A DNA stretch of 64,000 nucleotides, taken from NCBI RefSeq assembly GCF_002118315.1, contig NZ_MTSZ01000004.1, positions 1-64,000 of the forward strand, in the 5' to 3' direction. The notes under the pieces are model-generated. The model was given only the letters and a program-made list of their open reading frames with translations, did no database searches and was not told the origin of the DNA. Positions 36,394 to 46,075 of this stretch are shown here, piece by piece. Positions within the stretch are counted from its first letter, which is position 1. The number at the start of each line of letters is the position of its first letter. The translations under genes and the position numbers were made by a program. Source of the stretch: Kiloniella majae (GTDB lineage: Bacteria > Pseudomonadota > Alphaproteobacteria > Kiloniellales > Kiloniellaceae).

Positions 36394-36981
36394 TCAGAGC
36401 ACACCTTTGGTCGAAGGAACTTCATCCGCTTTGCGTGGATCAATCTCGATTGCTTCACGAATGGATCGGGCCAAAGCTTTGAAGCAAGCTTCGATGATAT
36501 GGTGGTTGTTAAACCCGTGAATCTGATCCACGTGCAACGTCATTCCCGCGTTAAAGGCAAAGGCCTGAAACCACTCACGGAAGAGTTCAGTATCCATATC
36601 GCCAATTTTATCGCGATCAAAGGTCACGTTCCAAACCAAATAGGGACGATTGGACAGATCCAGTGCAACCCGGCTCAAAGCTTCATCCATGGGTAAAAGA
36701 CAAGAACCGTAACGACGAATGCCCTTGCGATCCCCCAAGGCCTGTTTAAAAGCCTGTCCCAAAGCGATCCCCACATCTTCGGCGGTGTGGTGAAAATCAA
36801 TGTGCAAGTCACCCTTGGCGCGTAGCGTTATGTCCATCAAGGAATGTCGAGAAAGCTGCTCGATCATATGATCAAGAAATCCAACACCTGTTTCCACATC
36901 GTATTTACCGGAACCATCCAGATTGATGGTTGCCGTAATTTGCGTTTCGTTGGTGTTACGCTCGATATTTGCTTGCCGCAC
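36394..36981 (-). CDS. hisB: Imidazoleglycerol-phosphate dehydratase
   Basis: Sixth step of histidine synthesis, dehydrating IGP to imidazole-acetol phosphate; a Mn-dependent 24-mer. Family motifs: [33 protein letters not shown] and the second His cluster [13 protein letters not shown] 36981 gives [15 protein letters not shown] and 195 residues, the normal length, with AAGGA nine bases upstream; the frame continues to a TTG at 37023. First gene of the hisB-H-(GNAT)-A-F-E group. A plain dehydratase, without the phosphatase domain of E. coli HisB. Confidence 0.97.
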   Translation of the reverse strand: MRQANIERNTNETQITATINLDGSGKYDVETGVGFLDHMIEQLSRHSLMDITLRAKGDLHIDFHHTAEDVGIALGQAFKQALGDRKGIRRYGSCLLPMDEALSRVALDLSNRPYLVWNVTFDRDKIGDMDTELFREWFQAFAFNAGMTLHVDQIHGFNNHHIIEACFKALARSIREAIEIDPRKADEVPSTKGVL

Positions 36982-37081
36982 GGGGGTATCCTTCCCAATG
37001 ACTGCTCGGATGTTCAGACCCAAAAGTCTATCCGTAAATTGTCCAAAATTGTATAGACGACTAAACGGCTTTTTCTCTAGT

Positions 37082-37095
37082 AAAGCCGCGGCTTT
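37082..37095. promoter_or_regulatory. Perfect 14-bp palindrome upstream of hisB
   Basis: AAAGCCGCGGCTTT reads the same on both strands and lies 101 bases before the hisB GTG. It has no loop, which suits a protein-binding site better than an RNA hairpin. The binder is unknown. Confidence 0.4.
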
Positions 37096-37301
37096 TGTAA
37101 CAGGTCAGCCCCCACGATGCCAGAGAGATTTAATCCATCACGCAGATTAAAACATCAAAGGTCTCTTTTTGACCAAAAACATTCTTTAATAGATCAAATA
37201 AATGACCCGCAGGTGCGGTTGTCATGCCATGTTATAGCTTGTATTACCTATGGCCAGAGTATGATAAGAAGACGATAACAAAACATTTACGAAAACAGGT
37301 T

Positions 37302-37325
37302 GCTGAAAAAGTACATAATTTCAGC
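37302..37325. repeat. Inverted repeat upstream of hslV
   Basis: GCTGAAA (37302-37308) and TTTCAGC (37319-37325) face each other across ten bases, 57 bases before the hslV ATG. Possible promoter-proximal operator; function unknown. Confidence 0.35.
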
Positions 37326-37382
37326 TTTTCTCAGCACAAACATACCTTTCTCGTATGATCATCCCTTGACGTGAAGCAGTGA

Positions 37383-37958
37383 ATGGACCATTTCAAAACA
37401 ATGTCTGAACACGATCCAATTAAATGGCGCGGCACGACGATCTTGTCTGTCCGCAAAGGTAACAAGGTTGTTATAGCCGGCGATGGCCAAGTGAGCCTGG
37501 GCAACACCGTTATCAAAGCAAATGCACGCAAAGTACGCAGACTTGGCAAAGGCGATGTTATCGCTGGTTTTGCCGGGGCAACTGCCGATGCTTTCACTCT
37601 TTTCGAGCGTCTGGAAGCCAAGCTGGAAAGCTATCCAAGCCAACTCACACGCGCTTGTGTCGAAATGGCAAAGGACTGGCGGACCGATCGCTATCTTCGC
37701 CGACTTGAAGCAATGATGGTTGTTGCTGATTCCACAACCTCCTTGATTTTGACCGGTAACGGCGATGTTCTGGAACCGGAAGATGGCTTGATGGGTATTG
37801 GATCCGGCGGATCTTTTGCCCTCTCTGCAGCAAAAGCACTTATTGATATCGATGGTATGGAAGCCGAAGAGATCGCCAGAAAGTCTCTTGGTATTGCCGC
37901 TGATATCTGCGTTTTCACTAACTCCAATTTGATCGTCGAAAGTATGGACGCCAAATAA
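37383..37958 (+). CDS. hslV: ATP-dependent protease subunit HslV (ClpQ)
   Basis: Proteasome-beta-like peptidase of the HslUV complex. In the 191-residue product the N-terminal nucleophile should be Thr18, exposed by removal of the propeptide before [18 protein letters not shown]. Other blocks: [32 protein letters not shown] and the C-terminal [17 protein letters not shown] 37383 is used; ATG 37401 (MSEHDP) is also possible and would shorten only the propeptide. Stop and hslU start overlap as TAATG. Confidence 0.97.
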   Translation: MDHFKTMSEHDPIKWRGTTILSVRKGNKVVIAGDGQVSLGNTVIKANARKVRRLGKGDVIAGFAGATADAFTLFERLEAKLESYPSQLTRACVEMAKDWRTDRYLRRLEAMMVVADSTTSLILTGNGDVLEPEDGLMGIGSGGSFALSAAKALIDIDGMEAEEIARKSLGIAADICVFTNSNLIVESMDAK

Positions 37959-39292
37959 TGACCGAAAATAACATCCAACACGCCAGCTCTTTTAGCCCAC
38001 GTGAAATAGTCTCAGAGCTAGATCGTTACATTGTTGGCCAGAATGAAGCCAAACGTGCTGTTGCCATTGCCCTGCGCAACCGTTGGAGACGCCAACAGCT
38101 CAGCGACGATATGCGCGACGAAGTTCTCCCAAAAAACATTCTCATGATCGGCCCGACCGGTGTTGGTAAAACTGAAATTGCCCGCCGTTTAGCAAAACTT
38201 GCCAATGCGCCTTTCCTGAAAGTGGAAGCAACCAAGTTCACCGAGGTCGGCTATGTGGGTCGTGATGTTGAGCAGATCATTCGTGATCTGGTTGATGCTT
38301 CCATTCTGTTAACAAAAGAAAGTCAGCGTAAATCCGTCAAGGCACAGGCAGAACAGAATGCGGAAAATCGTGTTCTTGATGCCTTGGTTGGCGAAGGATC
38401 AAGCGAAGAAACCCGGCAAAAGTTCCGGAAAATGCTACGCGAAGGCCAACTAAACGACAAAGAGATCGAAGTCGAAGTGACTGACCACGGCGGCATGCAA
38501 ATGCCAACAATGGATATTCCAGGCATGCCGGGCGCAAGCATGGGAATGCTCAATCTCGGTGATATCTTTGGCAAAGGCTTTGGTCAGAAAACCAAAAAGC
38601 GCCGTCTGAAAGTCGAAGAGTCCTATGAGCTTCTAATGACAGAAGAAAGTGACAAGCTGCTAGATGAAGAAAGCCTTGTCCAAGACGCAATACGTAATGT
38701 TGAGCAAAACGGGATCGTATTCCTGGATGAGATCGACAAAATCACCATCCGCTCGGAACGTTCCGGTGGCGATGTCAGCCGGGAAGGGGTTCAACGTGAT
38801 CTTCTCCCCCTGATCGAGGGGACAACTGTTAGCACCAAACATGGCGCAGTTAAAACCGACCACATTCTCTTCATCGCTTCCGGGGCATTCCACCTGTCCA
38901 AACCATCGGACATGCTGCCAGAGCTTCAGGGACGCCTGCCTATTCGCGTTGAGCTGAACGCCCTGAGCCGTGATGATATGAAACGTATCCTCATGGAGCC
39001 TGAAAACAGCCTGATCAAGCAATATATTGCCTTGATGGGTACCGAAGAGCTAACACTTTCCTTTGAAGATTCTGCCATTGATGCCCTTGCGGATCTTGCA
39101 GCTGAAATCAATACTTCTGTTGAAAATATCGGTGCCCGTCGTCTTCATACCGTGCTTGAAAAGCTGTTGGAAGAAATCTCTTTCACAGCCACAGACAGAA
39201 GCGGCGAAAGCGTGACAATCACTGCTGACGATGTAACAGAACAGGTATCTGGCCTGGCCAAAGATACTGATCTGTCGAAATTTATTCTCTAA
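37958..39292 (+). CDS. hslU: ATP-dependent protease ATPase subunit HslU (ClpY)
   Basis: AAA+ unfoldase that feeds HslV. In 444 residues: the N-terminal [20 protein letters not shown], Walker [17 protein letters not shown], the [15 protein letters not shown] pore segment, the inserted I domain with a Met/Gly-rich stretch ([17 protein letters not shown]), Walker [12 protein letters not shown], sensor regions and the C-terminal DLSKFIL that docks into HslV. Overlaps hslV by one base. Confidence 0.98.
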   Translation: MTENNIQHASSFSPREIVSELDRYIVGQNEAKRAVAIALRNRWRRQQLSDDMRDEVLPKNILMIGPTGVGKTEIARRLAKLANAPFLKVEATKFTEVGYVGRDVEQIIRDLVDASILLTKESQRKSVKAQAEQNAENRVLDALVGEGSSEETRQKFRKMLREGQLNDKEIEVEVTDHGGMQMPTMDIPGMPGASMGMLNLGDIFGKGFGQKTKKRRLKVEESYELLMTEESDKLLDEESLVQDAIRNVEQNGIVFLDEIDKITIRSERSGGDVSREGVQRDLLPLIEGTTVSTKHGAVKTDHILFIASGAFHLSKPSDMLPELQGRLPIRVELNALSRDDMKRILMEPENSLIKQYIALMGTEELTLSFEDSAIDALADLAAEINTSVENIGARRLHTVLEKLLEEISFTATDRSGESVTITADDVTEQVSGLAKDTDLSKFIL

Positions 39293-39315
39293 CGACCTGA
39301 GGTGAAGGAAAGACG

Positions 39316-39492
39316 ATGAAATTAGGGTATCGTTTTATCACTGGTAAAGATGACGATAAGTTTTGCAAACGCATCTCTCAGGCTTTGGAAGATGGATACC
39401 AACTCTATGGGTCTCCATCTCTGACTTTCAACGGCGAAGATGTAATCTGTGGACAAGCTGTTATCTGGCCAGAAGGCAAAGAAAAAGACTAA
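39316..39492 (+). CDS. DUF1737 small protein downstream of hslU
   Basis: A 58-residue protein starting MKLGYRFITGKDDDKFCKRI and continuing through ALEDGYQLYGSPSLTF and VICGQAVIWPE, the pattern of DUF1737. The ATG is preceded by AAGGAAAG. It starts 23 bases after hslU and lies before the operon's terminator, so it is probably co-transcribed with the protease genes. Function unknown; a link to HslUV is an inference from position only. Confidence 0.85.
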   Translation: MKLGYRFITGKDDDKFCKRISQALEDGYQLYGSPSLTFNGEDVICGQAVIWPEGKEKD

Positions 39493-39535
39493 GCTTAAGC
39501 CAAAATTGGCGATCTTTCTTAGTCGATGACGCTAC

Positions 39536-39570
39536 AAAATGCAGGTGGATATTTCACCTGCATTTTTCTT
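39536..39570 (+). terminator. Rho-independent terminator of the hslVU-DUF1737 operon
   Basis: Perfect 12-base stem AAAATGCAGGTG (39536-39547) and CACCTGCATTTT (39555-39566) around GATATTT, followed by T-rich sequence. Lies 44 bases past the DUF1737 stop. Confidence 0.93.
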
Positions 39571-39725
39571 TTCCATCCAATGAACTCCACCCAGAGTACA
39601 AACTCTTGATAGATAGTTCTCCGTAATTTTCTCTTCACATAAAGTTTATGGCTGGAACACTTGGCATTTACGGCCCACACGCCCCATATTCCAATAAGAA
39701 ATGATGATAAAAGGATCTTGTTGCC

Positions 39726-40172
39726 ATGAAGACCTATAAAAAAAATCAAGAGGCAATCGCACAGCTGACCCCCGAACAATACCGGGTGACGCAGGAAAAT
39801 GGAACGGAACGGCCCTATACTGGCGAGTATCTGGAAAACAAAGAGGTTGGTATCTATGTGGATATTGTCTCAGGCGAACCCCTTTTTGCCTCATCCGACA
39901 AATATGAAAGTCATTGTGGGTGGCCAAGCTTTACCAAACCAATTGTTCCTGCACACGTTGCTGAACTGAGAGATAGTACCCACGGAATGGAACGCGTGGA
40001 GGTAAGATCCAAGCACGGCGATAGCCATTTGGGCCATGTTTTTACCGATGGGCCAACAGACAAAGGTGGCCTGAGATACTGCATTAATTCTGCTTCACTG
40101 AAATTCATTGCTAAAAGTCAAATGGAAGCAGAAGGTTACGGTGAATATATAGATCAGGTAGAGGACGTATAG
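39726..40172 (+). CDS. msrB: Peptide-methionine (R)-S-oxide reductase
   Basis: Reduces methionine-R-sulfoxide in proteins. The 148-residue product contains [48 protein letters not shown], the [10 protein letters not shown] block and the catalytic cysteine in [12 protein letters not shown]. The two CxxC pairs that bind structural zinc in many MsrBs are absent, so this is the zinc-free type. It abuts msrA directly. Confidence 0.96.
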   Translation: MKTYKKNQEAIAQLTPEQYRVTQENGTERPYTGEYLENKEVGIYVDIVSGEPLFASSDKYESHCGWPSFTKPIVPAHVAELRDSTHGMERVEVRSKHGDSHLGHVFTDGPTDKGGLRYCINSASLKFIAKSQMEAEGYGEYIDQVEDV

Positions 40173-40679
40173 ATGACTGAAAAAGCTATATTGGCCGGCG
40201 GCTGTTTTTGGGGCATGCAGGATTTAATCAGAAAGCTTCCCGGTGTGGAAGAAACCCGGGTCGGTTATACAGGCGGTGATGTTGAGAATGCGACCTACCG
40301 CAATCACGGTACCCATGCCGAAGGCATTGAGATTTTGTTCAATCCCGCGCAGATTTCTTACCGACAGCTTCTGGAATTCTTTTTCCAAATCCATGATCCC
40401 TCCACACCCAACCGGCAAGGAAATGATCGCGGCGAGTCCTATCGTTCCGCCATTTACTATACCAATGATGTTCAACGACAAGTCGCCATTGATACCATTG
40501 CCGATGTCGATGCCAGTGGTCTATGGCCCGGAAAGGTCGTAACGGAAGTTGAACCCGCCAGTGATTTTTGGGAAGCAGAAGTCGAACATCAGGACTATCT
40601 GGAACGCGTACCAAATGGTTATACCTGCCATTTCCCGCGACCAAATTGGAAACTGCCCAAACGCGAAGTAGCTGAGTAA
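40173..40679 (+). CDS. msrA: Peptide-methionine (S)-S-oxide reductase
   Basis: Reduces methionine-S-sulfoxide. The 168-residue product has the catalytic [16 protein letters not shown] (nucleophile in GCFWG near residue 10), [20 protein letters not shown] and [16 protein letters not shown]. It starts immediately after the msrB stop, so MsrB and MsrA are made together as separate proteins rather than as the fused form seen elsewhere. Confidence 0.97.
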   Translation: MTEKAILAGGCFWGMQDLIRKLPGVEETRVGYTGGDVENATYRNHGTHAEGIEILFNPAQISYRQLLEFFFQIHDPSTPNRQGNDRGESYRSAIYYTNDVQRQVAIDTIADVDASGLWPGKVVTEVEPASDFWEAEVEHQDYLERVPNGYTCHFPRPNWKLPKREVAE

Positions 40680-40723
40680 CGTAATGTTTGAATATTTTGA
40701 ATCTAAAAAGATTTAATCACAGC

Positions 40724-40750
40724 AAAGGGCGCTTCTGAGCGCCTTTTTTA
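40724..40750 (+). terminator. Rho-independent terminator after msrA
   Basis: GGCGCT (40728-40733) pairs with AGCGCC (40738-40743) around TCTG, extended by an A/T stem and followed by a T-run. Confidence 0.9.
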
Positions 40751-40792
40751 AACCCTGAAGATGAAAATGCCCATATTAAATTTGGAAATCTG

Positions 40793-41176
40793 CTACTCAG
40801 AAGAAGAGTCCAGGTTGTCATCAAACTCTTTGCCCATAACCTTCATCATGGCTTCGATTTGTTCATCCTCCAGCGTCGATATTTTTTCAGCGAGACAATT
40901 CGCAAAGTAAGTGGCTTTTGGCGATAATCCTGCTGTGTTAACCGACACTTTGGGATCAGATCTTATCGCTAACTCTTCCAGCTCTTCTGCGTCATCCCAG
41001 ATAATATTGAGATACTGACAGACCCGGTGCACAAAGCGACGGCTTGGCTGCCCCCGGTGCCCGTGTTCAATGGACGATAGGTAAGCAGACGAAACGCCAA
41101 GGCCTTTTGCCATGTCCTTGAGGGTAATATTACGCTCTGCCCGAATTTCGCGCAGCTTGTGTCCAAAGGGTGTCAT
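40793..41176 (-). CDS. XRE-family helix-turn-helix regulator
   Basis: DNA-binding protein of 127 residues. The HTH is KLREIRAERNITLKDMAKGL with recognition helix VSSAYLSSIEHGHRG; a helical C-terminal region (GLSPKATYFANCLAEKI and DEQIEAMMKVMG) may dimerise. ATG 41176 is used; the frame also opens at TTG 41194. It resembles a regulator often found by the Smr and mltA genes in alphaproteobacteria and is 46 bases downstream of the Smr gene. Target unknown. Confidence 0.88.
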   Translation of the reverse strand: MTPFGHKLREIRAERNITLKDMAKGLGVSSAYLSSIEHGHRGQPSRRFVHRVCQYLNIIWDDAEELEELAIRSDPKVSVNTAGLSPKATYFANCLAEKISTLEDEQIEAMMKVMGKEFDDNLDSSSE

Positions 41177-41222
41177 GTAAACATTATATAACAATTACAG
41201 CGATGTATCGAGTGAACAGTCT

Positions 41223-41825
41223 CTAACTTTCTCGCCGTCTTTTCAAGAGAACATATAATGCACCGCTGCCACCATGATAATGTTTGGCATGGCTGAAGGC
41301 CAAAATAGCGCTGCGATTTGGTTCTTCATTCAACCAATAAGGCACCATGGATTTCAAAACACCCTGTGACTGCGGTCCCGATCCCTTACCGGTGATCACT
41401 ATCACATTACGCAAATCTCGCGCACGGCAGTCCCTGATAAAACGTTCCAGAGAAGTCTGCGCCTGAGCCTGTGTCTGTCCGTGCAGATCCAGCACGGCCT
41501 CCATAGGGAGTTTTCCCTTTATAAAACGCTCAGCCTGCCGTCGATCCATGTTTTCAACTTGCCCGTGGCTCAGGGGACCAGGACTTTGCTTCTTCTTACT
41601 GGGCCTTGGGGTCGCTGGGGCATTGCGATAGGACTTAAACGGCAAATCTTCTTTCAGATTTGGAATATCGGCTTCGATATGATCTGGATCAAATTCCGGC
41701 TGAGGCAAAGCGCGGCCAAAGACAAAATAATCCCTGTTCTCCAGAGGCTTAACTGTCGTCGCGACAGAGCGCCAGAGATCGGAATCCTTTGCTTTGGAAG
41801 ATATATTTTTATCTTTTTTGGCCAC
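41223..41825 (-). CDS. Smr/MutS2-domain protein
   Basis: Predicted nuclease-like protein of 200 residues. The C-terminal Smr domain (about 110-195) is clear: AVLDLHGQTQAQAQTSLERF, VIVITGKGSG and the H-G-G-S-G-A-L-Y segment near the end. The N-terminal half is charged and probably disordered. Start is GTG 41825. Smr domains can cut DNA or RNA; the substrate of this free-standing type is not known. It lies 181 bases downstream of mltA on the same strand. Confidence 0.92.
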   Translation of the reverse strand: MAKKDKNISSKAKDSDLWRSVATTVKPLENRDYFVFGRALPQPEFDPDHIEADIPNLKEDLPFKSYRNAPATPRPSKKKQSPGPLSHGQVENMDRRQAERFIKGKLPMEAVLDLHGQTQAQAQTSLERFIRDCRARDLRNVIVITGKGSGPQSQGVLKSMVPYWLNEEPNRSAILAFSHAKHYHGGSGALYVLLKRRRES

Positions 41826-42006
41826 GCAGTATCACCGGAATAATAGGGAGACTCTAGTTGTCTCTTCTTGCGCCAATTATACTGTTTGGTACGCGCAATT
41901 GATGCGGAGGTAATCAAGTTACCTGAAAATTGCAAGTATCTTCTCTGTTATTTCGCTCAAAAGAGTACGCTTTACCTTAGCCACTTACGTGTTCCGCCCA
42001 GAATCG

Positions 42007-43278
42007 TTATGACGAAATATTTTTTGGTAAAACCGTCTTTGGAAGCAGCAGGTAATACTGCCCCTTTTGTTTCATTTTACCAGCCTGAGCCAAAGCAGGT
42101 TCACCCGGGCCCCAAAAGAAATCTCCCCTTACAGGGCCACGAATGGCACTCCCCGTATCCTGAGCAACCATAAGCCTCTGCAAAGGCCTTTGCGTGCCGG
42201 GCCATGTAGTATCTAGCCACAGGGGGACGCCAAGGGGCATATGACGAGGATCAACCGCAAGGGAACGCTCAGGCGTCAGGGGAACACCCATTGCGCCAAT
42301 AGGTCCATCGCCTTCTATTTTCCGGAAAAAAATAAATCTATTATTCCGCTGCATAAGTTCGTTGGCTTTTTCAGGGTTTTCCCTAAGCCACGTCCTGATG
42401 GACTGCATAGACATCTGATCACGAGGGATAATCTTTTCGTCAATCAACGCCCGACCAATAGCATAGAATTTATGCCCGTTGTTCCCTGCATATCCTACAC
42501 GAACAACCTGACCATTCGGCATTTTTACCCGACCAGATCCCTGTACATGAAGGAAAAACACATCCACTGGATCATCAGACCAGATCACTTCCAGGTTTTG
42601 GTTCTCAAGGGCGCCATCATCAATCTCGGTGCGGTTATGATAAGGCACCAGTCGATTGCCTTTGACCTTTCCAACTATGGTCGTTCCTTTGAGCTCCTTA
42701 TCAAAATCGCTCAAACGAACAGAGACCAGATCGGATGGCACATCATAAAGGGGATATTTGTAGGTCTCGTCTTTGGTAAAAGATCCGTTTAATTCAGCTT
42801 CGTAGTAGCCAGTGAAAAGACCTTCCGGCTCTGCGTTATTCTTAACATGGTACGGCGTCAGATTTTCTTGCAGCCAAACACCAAAATCACTGTGGTTATC
42901 CGGGTTGGACATAAAAAGTTGCAGATCGTCACACAACGCTTTCCAGTCTGCAGCTGTGCCAGCAATGCCTTCTGGCCCTACCTTTTTAGCATCCGGCCAT
43001 TTTTGATATCGAGCACAGCTTCTTTCCAGCGCCGGATAGGCTTTGAACAGTTCGTCATCATGCCAGCCCGGCAGAGCTTCGTACCCAACAGGGCTCAGGG
43101 TCAGATTTTCTTCGGCTGTTATGCTGGGGGCAGGGGGTTTCGCCGCTTGATCACAACTGGCTAACGAAACCGCCGCAACGGGTAAAGAAACCAGCAATAA
43201 TTTTCTGAAAAACTTCTGTCCTTTAGTCGAACCTTGAGTCGAAACAAATCGCGAAGAAATCTGCAAAGCCACCCCCAT
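42007..43278 (-). CDS. mltA: Membrane-bound lytic murein transglycosylase A
   Basis: Outer-membrane lipoprotein that cleaves peptidoglycan glycan strands to anhydromuropeptides. Of 423 residues, the first about 45 form a signal with core RKLLLVSLPVAAVSL and a lipobox SLASC. The MltA domain includes LFTGYYEAELNGS, VFFLHVQGSGRVKMPNG and the 3D-domain catalytic Asp in MVAQDTGSAIRGPVRGDFF. ATG 43278 is preferred to the TTG at 43287; the n-region is still long, so a later start is possible. Same-strand downstream of the Tim44-domain gene. Confidence 0.94.
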   Translation of the reverse strand: MGVALQISSRFVSTQGSTKGQKFFRKLLLVSLPVAAVSLASCDQAAKPPAPSITAEENLTLSPVGYEALPGWHDDELFKAYPALERSCARYQKWPDAKKVGPEGIAGTAADWKALCDDLQLFMSNPDNHSDFGVWLQENLTPYHVKNNAEPEGLFTGYYEAELNGSFTKDETYKYPLYDVPSDLVSVRLSDFDKELKGTTIVGKVKGNRLVPYHNRTEIDDGALENQNLEVIWSDDPVDVFFLHVQGSGRVKMPNGQVVRVGYAGNNGHKFYAIGRALIDEKIIPRDQMSMQSIRTWLRENPEKANELMQRNNRFIFFRKIEGDGPIGAMGVPLTPERSLAVDPRHMPLGVPLWLDTTWPGTQRPLQRLMVAQDTGSAIRGPVRGDFFWGPGEPALAQAGKMKQKGQYYLLLPKTVLPKNISS

Positions 43279-43331
43279 GGCTACCAAATAAGCTGATAGC
43301 CCGTCATCAAAGATTAAACCTGTGTAGAAGC

Positions 43332-44078
43332 TTAATTGGGACTACGCGTTTCCACCAGTAACCAATTTGGGTCTTTACTTCTTGTATCACGGGTAAAGGT
43401 CCAGATATCGGTAACCTTGGCAACGTGATTTGAATCACCAGAAACAGTATTACCATCTGCATCACGGGTCACATTAACCTGTTCTGATACGAACTTGACG
43501 GTAACAACAGCATGACGTCCTGACATTTCAGCTTCAATAATATCCACATCATTAATGCCAACCATAACGGTTTCATGCGTTTGTTTCAGGGCTTCCCGTT
43601 CATCAATAGCTGATTTGAAATCATGGTAGACTTCATCATCCAATAGATTACGAAGGGTTTTTGTATCTCCGTCAGCAAAAGACCCAATGATCATTTCGAA
43701 CGCAGCCCCCGCGCCTTGGACAAATTCCGCCGGGTCAAAAGACCGATCTGACATCTGGATAGCTGACAGCCCTTCGGCCAAAGCAGAATCAGAAGGCAGA
43801 ACATCTAACGCGACTTTTCCGCCATGCAAAGAACCCGTACGGATTTCTTTATTCGGCTTATCGTTAGAATCCAGAAATTGTGAATCGTCGCTATGTCTGT
43901 CTTCACGATTTGGTAAATTAACGACATTGTCGTTTTCTGCACGATCCTGAAAGGGATCATGATCAGGCTTTTCATCAAAGCCTGTGCGCTTACCAAGCGT
44001 ACTGCGAAGTCTGAGGACGAGGAAAACTGCAACCGCAGCAAGAAGAATGATATCGAAAAAAGGCAAGTTGCTACCCAT
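43332..44078 (-). CDS. Tim44/TimA domain protein
   Basis: Membrane-anchored protein of 248 residues. One N-terminal helix (FFDIILLAAVAVFLVLRL) is followed by an acidic, likely disordered linker and a C-terminal Tim44-like domain (about 115-245: GAGAAFEMIIGSFADGDTKT and the WTFTRDTRSKDPNWLLVET end). The alphaproteobacterial homologue TimA is the presumed ancestor of mitochondrial Tim44; its bacterial role is unclear. It is divergent from fxsA and upstream of mltA. Confidence 0.93.
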   Translation of the reverse strand: MGSNLPFFDIILLAAVAVFLVLRLRSTLGKRTGFDEKPDHDPFQDRAENDNVVNLPNREDRHSDDSQFLDSNDKPNKEIRTGSLHGGKVALDVLPSDSALAEGLSAIQMSDRSFDPAEFVQGAGAAFEMIIGSFADGDTKTLRNLLDDEVYHDFKSAIDEREALKQTHETVMVGINDVDIIEAEMSGRHAVVTVKFVSEQVNVTRDADGNTVSGDSNHVAKVTDIWTFTRDTRSKDPNWLLVETRSPN

Positions 44079-44192
44079 ATATGATTTGATTCAATAAATA
44101 TCGATCAGCTACTAGTGAGAAACGACATTAATCACTATATTCATAATCACTTAATATAGATTAAATAGGCAAGTGCTTAAGAAAGAGCAAGT

Positions 44193-44741
44193 ATGGGAAT
44201 TGTTTTCCTTATTCTTTTTATCGGTATTCCACTGTTGGAAATCGCGGTTTTGATACAAGTTGGCGATCAAATCGGCCTTTGGAGCACGATTGGTTTAATC
44301 ATTTTAACTGCGGTCATCGGCACCGGAATGTTGCGTCATCAGGGTATCGCAACGCTCGCGAATGCCCAAAAACAGCTTAACCAGGGCGCTGTACCGGCCA
44401 GAGAGCTGTTTGATGGCCTGTGTCTTCTTGCTGCCGGAGCTCTTTTACTGACCCCGGGCTTTGTTACAGATAGTATCGGTTTTGCTCTTCTTATTCCTCC
44501 TGTAAGAGAACTAATGCGAAATACATTGGGAAAAAGAATTTCTCACGGTTTGCAAAATTCCAAATTCCAAAGCCAGGGTTTCCAAAATCAAAATTTTCGA
44601 GACCAAGGGTTTTCCAACCCGCAACAGTCAGGCGGACAATCACCATTTGGCAAGGCAGGTTCCTGGAATAAGAATGATGACACCGTCATCGATGGTGATT
44701 ATCAAGACGTCACCGAAAGCGATAAAGATCGTTTGAATTAA
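44193..44741 (+). CDS. fxsA: FxsA family membrane protein
   Basis: Inner-membrane protein of 182 residues. The FxsA domain covers about residues 1-125, with helices LILFIGIPLLEIAVLIQVG, TIGLIILTAVIGTGMLR and LLAAGALLLTPGFVTDSIG. A Gln/Asn/Gly-rich tail follows (repeats like FQSQGFQNQNF). E. coli FxsA overproduction eases phage T7 exclusion by the F plasmid; its normal function is unknown. Usually next to secB in alphaproteobacteria; here four accessory genes separate them. Confidence 0.92.
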   Translation: MGIVFLILFIGIPLLEIAVLIQVGDQIGLWSTIGLIILTAVIGTGMLRHQGIATLANAQKQLNQGAVPARELFDGLCLLAAGALLLTPGFVTDSIGFALLIPPVRELMRNTLGKRISHGLQNSKFQSQGFQNQNFRDQGFSNPQQSGGQSPFGKAGSWNKNDDTVIDGDYQDVTESDKDRLN

Positions 44742-44754
44742 CCTCGCTTAATCC

Positions 44755-45300
44755 TTATCGCCACTTTATCGAACATCCCATAGAAGCAATCTGTTCCGCA
44801 GGTCCTTGACCATGTTCCGCAACGCCGAGCATGGCTTCCAGAAGTTCAGGTCTTGCATTAGGGACTATCTGCGCGGTCGATGCGTTCAAACGACCCCGGT
44901 ATTGCAAACCATCTTTGGAATCAAAACCGAAAAAATCCGGTGTACAAACAGCATCATAAGCCCGCGCAACGTTCTGGCTTTCATCCAATAGATAAGGAAA
45001 GCTAAAATCGTTATCTCTGGCGAACCTTTTCATGTTTTCAGGGGAATCATCTGGGTAATTTTGGTAATCATTAGACATGATCATGGCAACACCAATACCC
45101 TCGTCCTGTAACTTGTTAGCATCGGCCACCAAATCCCCAATTATTGCTTTCACATAAGGGCAGTGATTACAGATAAACGCGACTAACGTACCGTTTTCTC
45201 CTCTTACGTCATCAAGGCTGATTAATTGGCCGTCGAGATCCGGTAATTTAAAATCAGGTGCAGACCATCCGAAATCGCAAAGAGGTGTTTTGATAAGCAT
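44755..45300 (-). CDS. Thioredoxin-like (AhpC/TSA-family) protein
   Basis: Thioredoxin-fold protein of 181 residues with no signal peptide. The probable active site is AFICNHCPYVKAI near residue 45, giving a CxxC, followed by VAMIMSNDYQNYPDDSPENM and the cis-proline region DAVCTPDFFGFD. This type is common in bacteria as an uncharacterised redoxin. It converges on fxsA with 13 bases between. Confidence 0.9.
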   Translation of the reverse strand: MLIKTPLCDFGWSAPDFKLPDLDGQLISLDDVRGENGTLVAFICNHCPYVKAIIGDLVADANKLQDEGIGVAMIMSNDYQNYPDDSPENMKRFARDNDFSFPYLLDESQNVARAYDAVCTPDFFGFDSKDGLQYRGRLNASTAQIVPNARPELLEAMLGVAEHGQGPAEQIASMGCSIKWR

Positions 45301-45500
45301 AAATTGTATCCCCTGATATGCATTTTTCTTTATAAAACCCCGAAAACAACATCTGTAACACCAAGTAGTCCCATTTCATTAAATAGTGCTATTTGGTTTT
45401 CAAGATTCCAATCTCTGTATATTCTCTGTCTTTGTAACTGGTGATCACAATCCTCTTTTACCAGATAGGAAAGCGTAAGATCTAACAAACGGGATAAAAA

Positions 45501-46055
45501 ATGTATCTTCTCAGACACGGACAATCCGAGTTTAACGTGACCTATGCTAAAACGCGTATTGATCCTAACATTCCGGATCCGGAATTAACTGATGAAGGTC
45601 GGGCACAAATTCATACCGCTGCCCAGCACCTAAGAGATAAAGACATAACCAAAATTTTGGCAAGTCCCTATACAAGAACGCTTCAAACCGCTGAAATCGT
45701 CAGTGATATCCTGAACTTACCTGTTCAGATTGAAGCACTCGTCCGCGAACACGCCTTCTTTTCCTGTGATATTGGGTCCCCGTCATCAAAGTTATCCCGG
45801 GAATGGCCACATCTGGATTTTCAACATCTATCAGAATGCTGGTGGCCCGATTTAAATGAAACGGAACATCAGGTAAAATTGAGGGGCCAAGAGTTTCAGC
45901 AAAAGATGCTCCCACTCGAGGATTGGTCAAAAACGCTGGTCGTCAGTCATTGGGCCTTTATTCGTGGCTTAACAGGTCAGGAAATAGATAACGGTGCCAT
46001 CCTTAATATAGATTTACAATCTCTCTCAATTGATACTGCTGCCTCTACAAAGTAA
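45501..46055 (+). CDS. Histidine phosphatase family protein
   Basis: Phosphoglycerate-mutase-fold phosphatase of 184 residues. The phospho-histidine motif LLRHGQSEFN is at the N-terminus, with ASPYTRTLQTAEIVSDIL and the second catalytic histidine in VVSHWAFIRGL. The residues between suggest a broad phosphatase rather than a glycolytic mutase. It is a lone plus gene between a minus thioredoxin-like gene and a convergent LysR gene. Substrate unknown. Confidence 0.9.
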   Translation: MYLLRHGQSEFNVTYAKTRIDPNIPDPELTDEGRAQIHTAAQHLRDKDITKILASPYTRTLQTAEIVSDILNLPVQIEALVREHAFFSCDIGSPSSKLSREWPHLDFQHLSECWWPDLNETEHQVKLRGQEFQQKMLPLEDWSKTLVVSHWAFIRGLTGQEIDNGAILNIDLQSLSIDTAASTK

Positions 46056-46075
46056 CGGACATAAACACGCCCCGA

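Larger units (their letters stand above)
36982..37382. other. Divergent hisB/hslV regulatory region
   Basis: A 401-base stretch between divergent hisB and hslV. It holds a 14-bp palindrome at 37082-37095 and a 7-bp-arm inverted repeat at 37302-37325, listed separately. I see no gene, no his leader peptide with a histidine run, and no convincing sigma-32 promoter. Confidence 0.55.

Noticed and set aside
37331-37621. Minus-strand frame across the hslV start
   Set aside because: Antisense to the well-supported hslV; composition shadow.
45330-45524. 64-codon minus frame between the thioredoxin-like and phosphatase genes
   Set aside because: Overlaps the phosphatase start, has no homology I recognise and no ribosome site.
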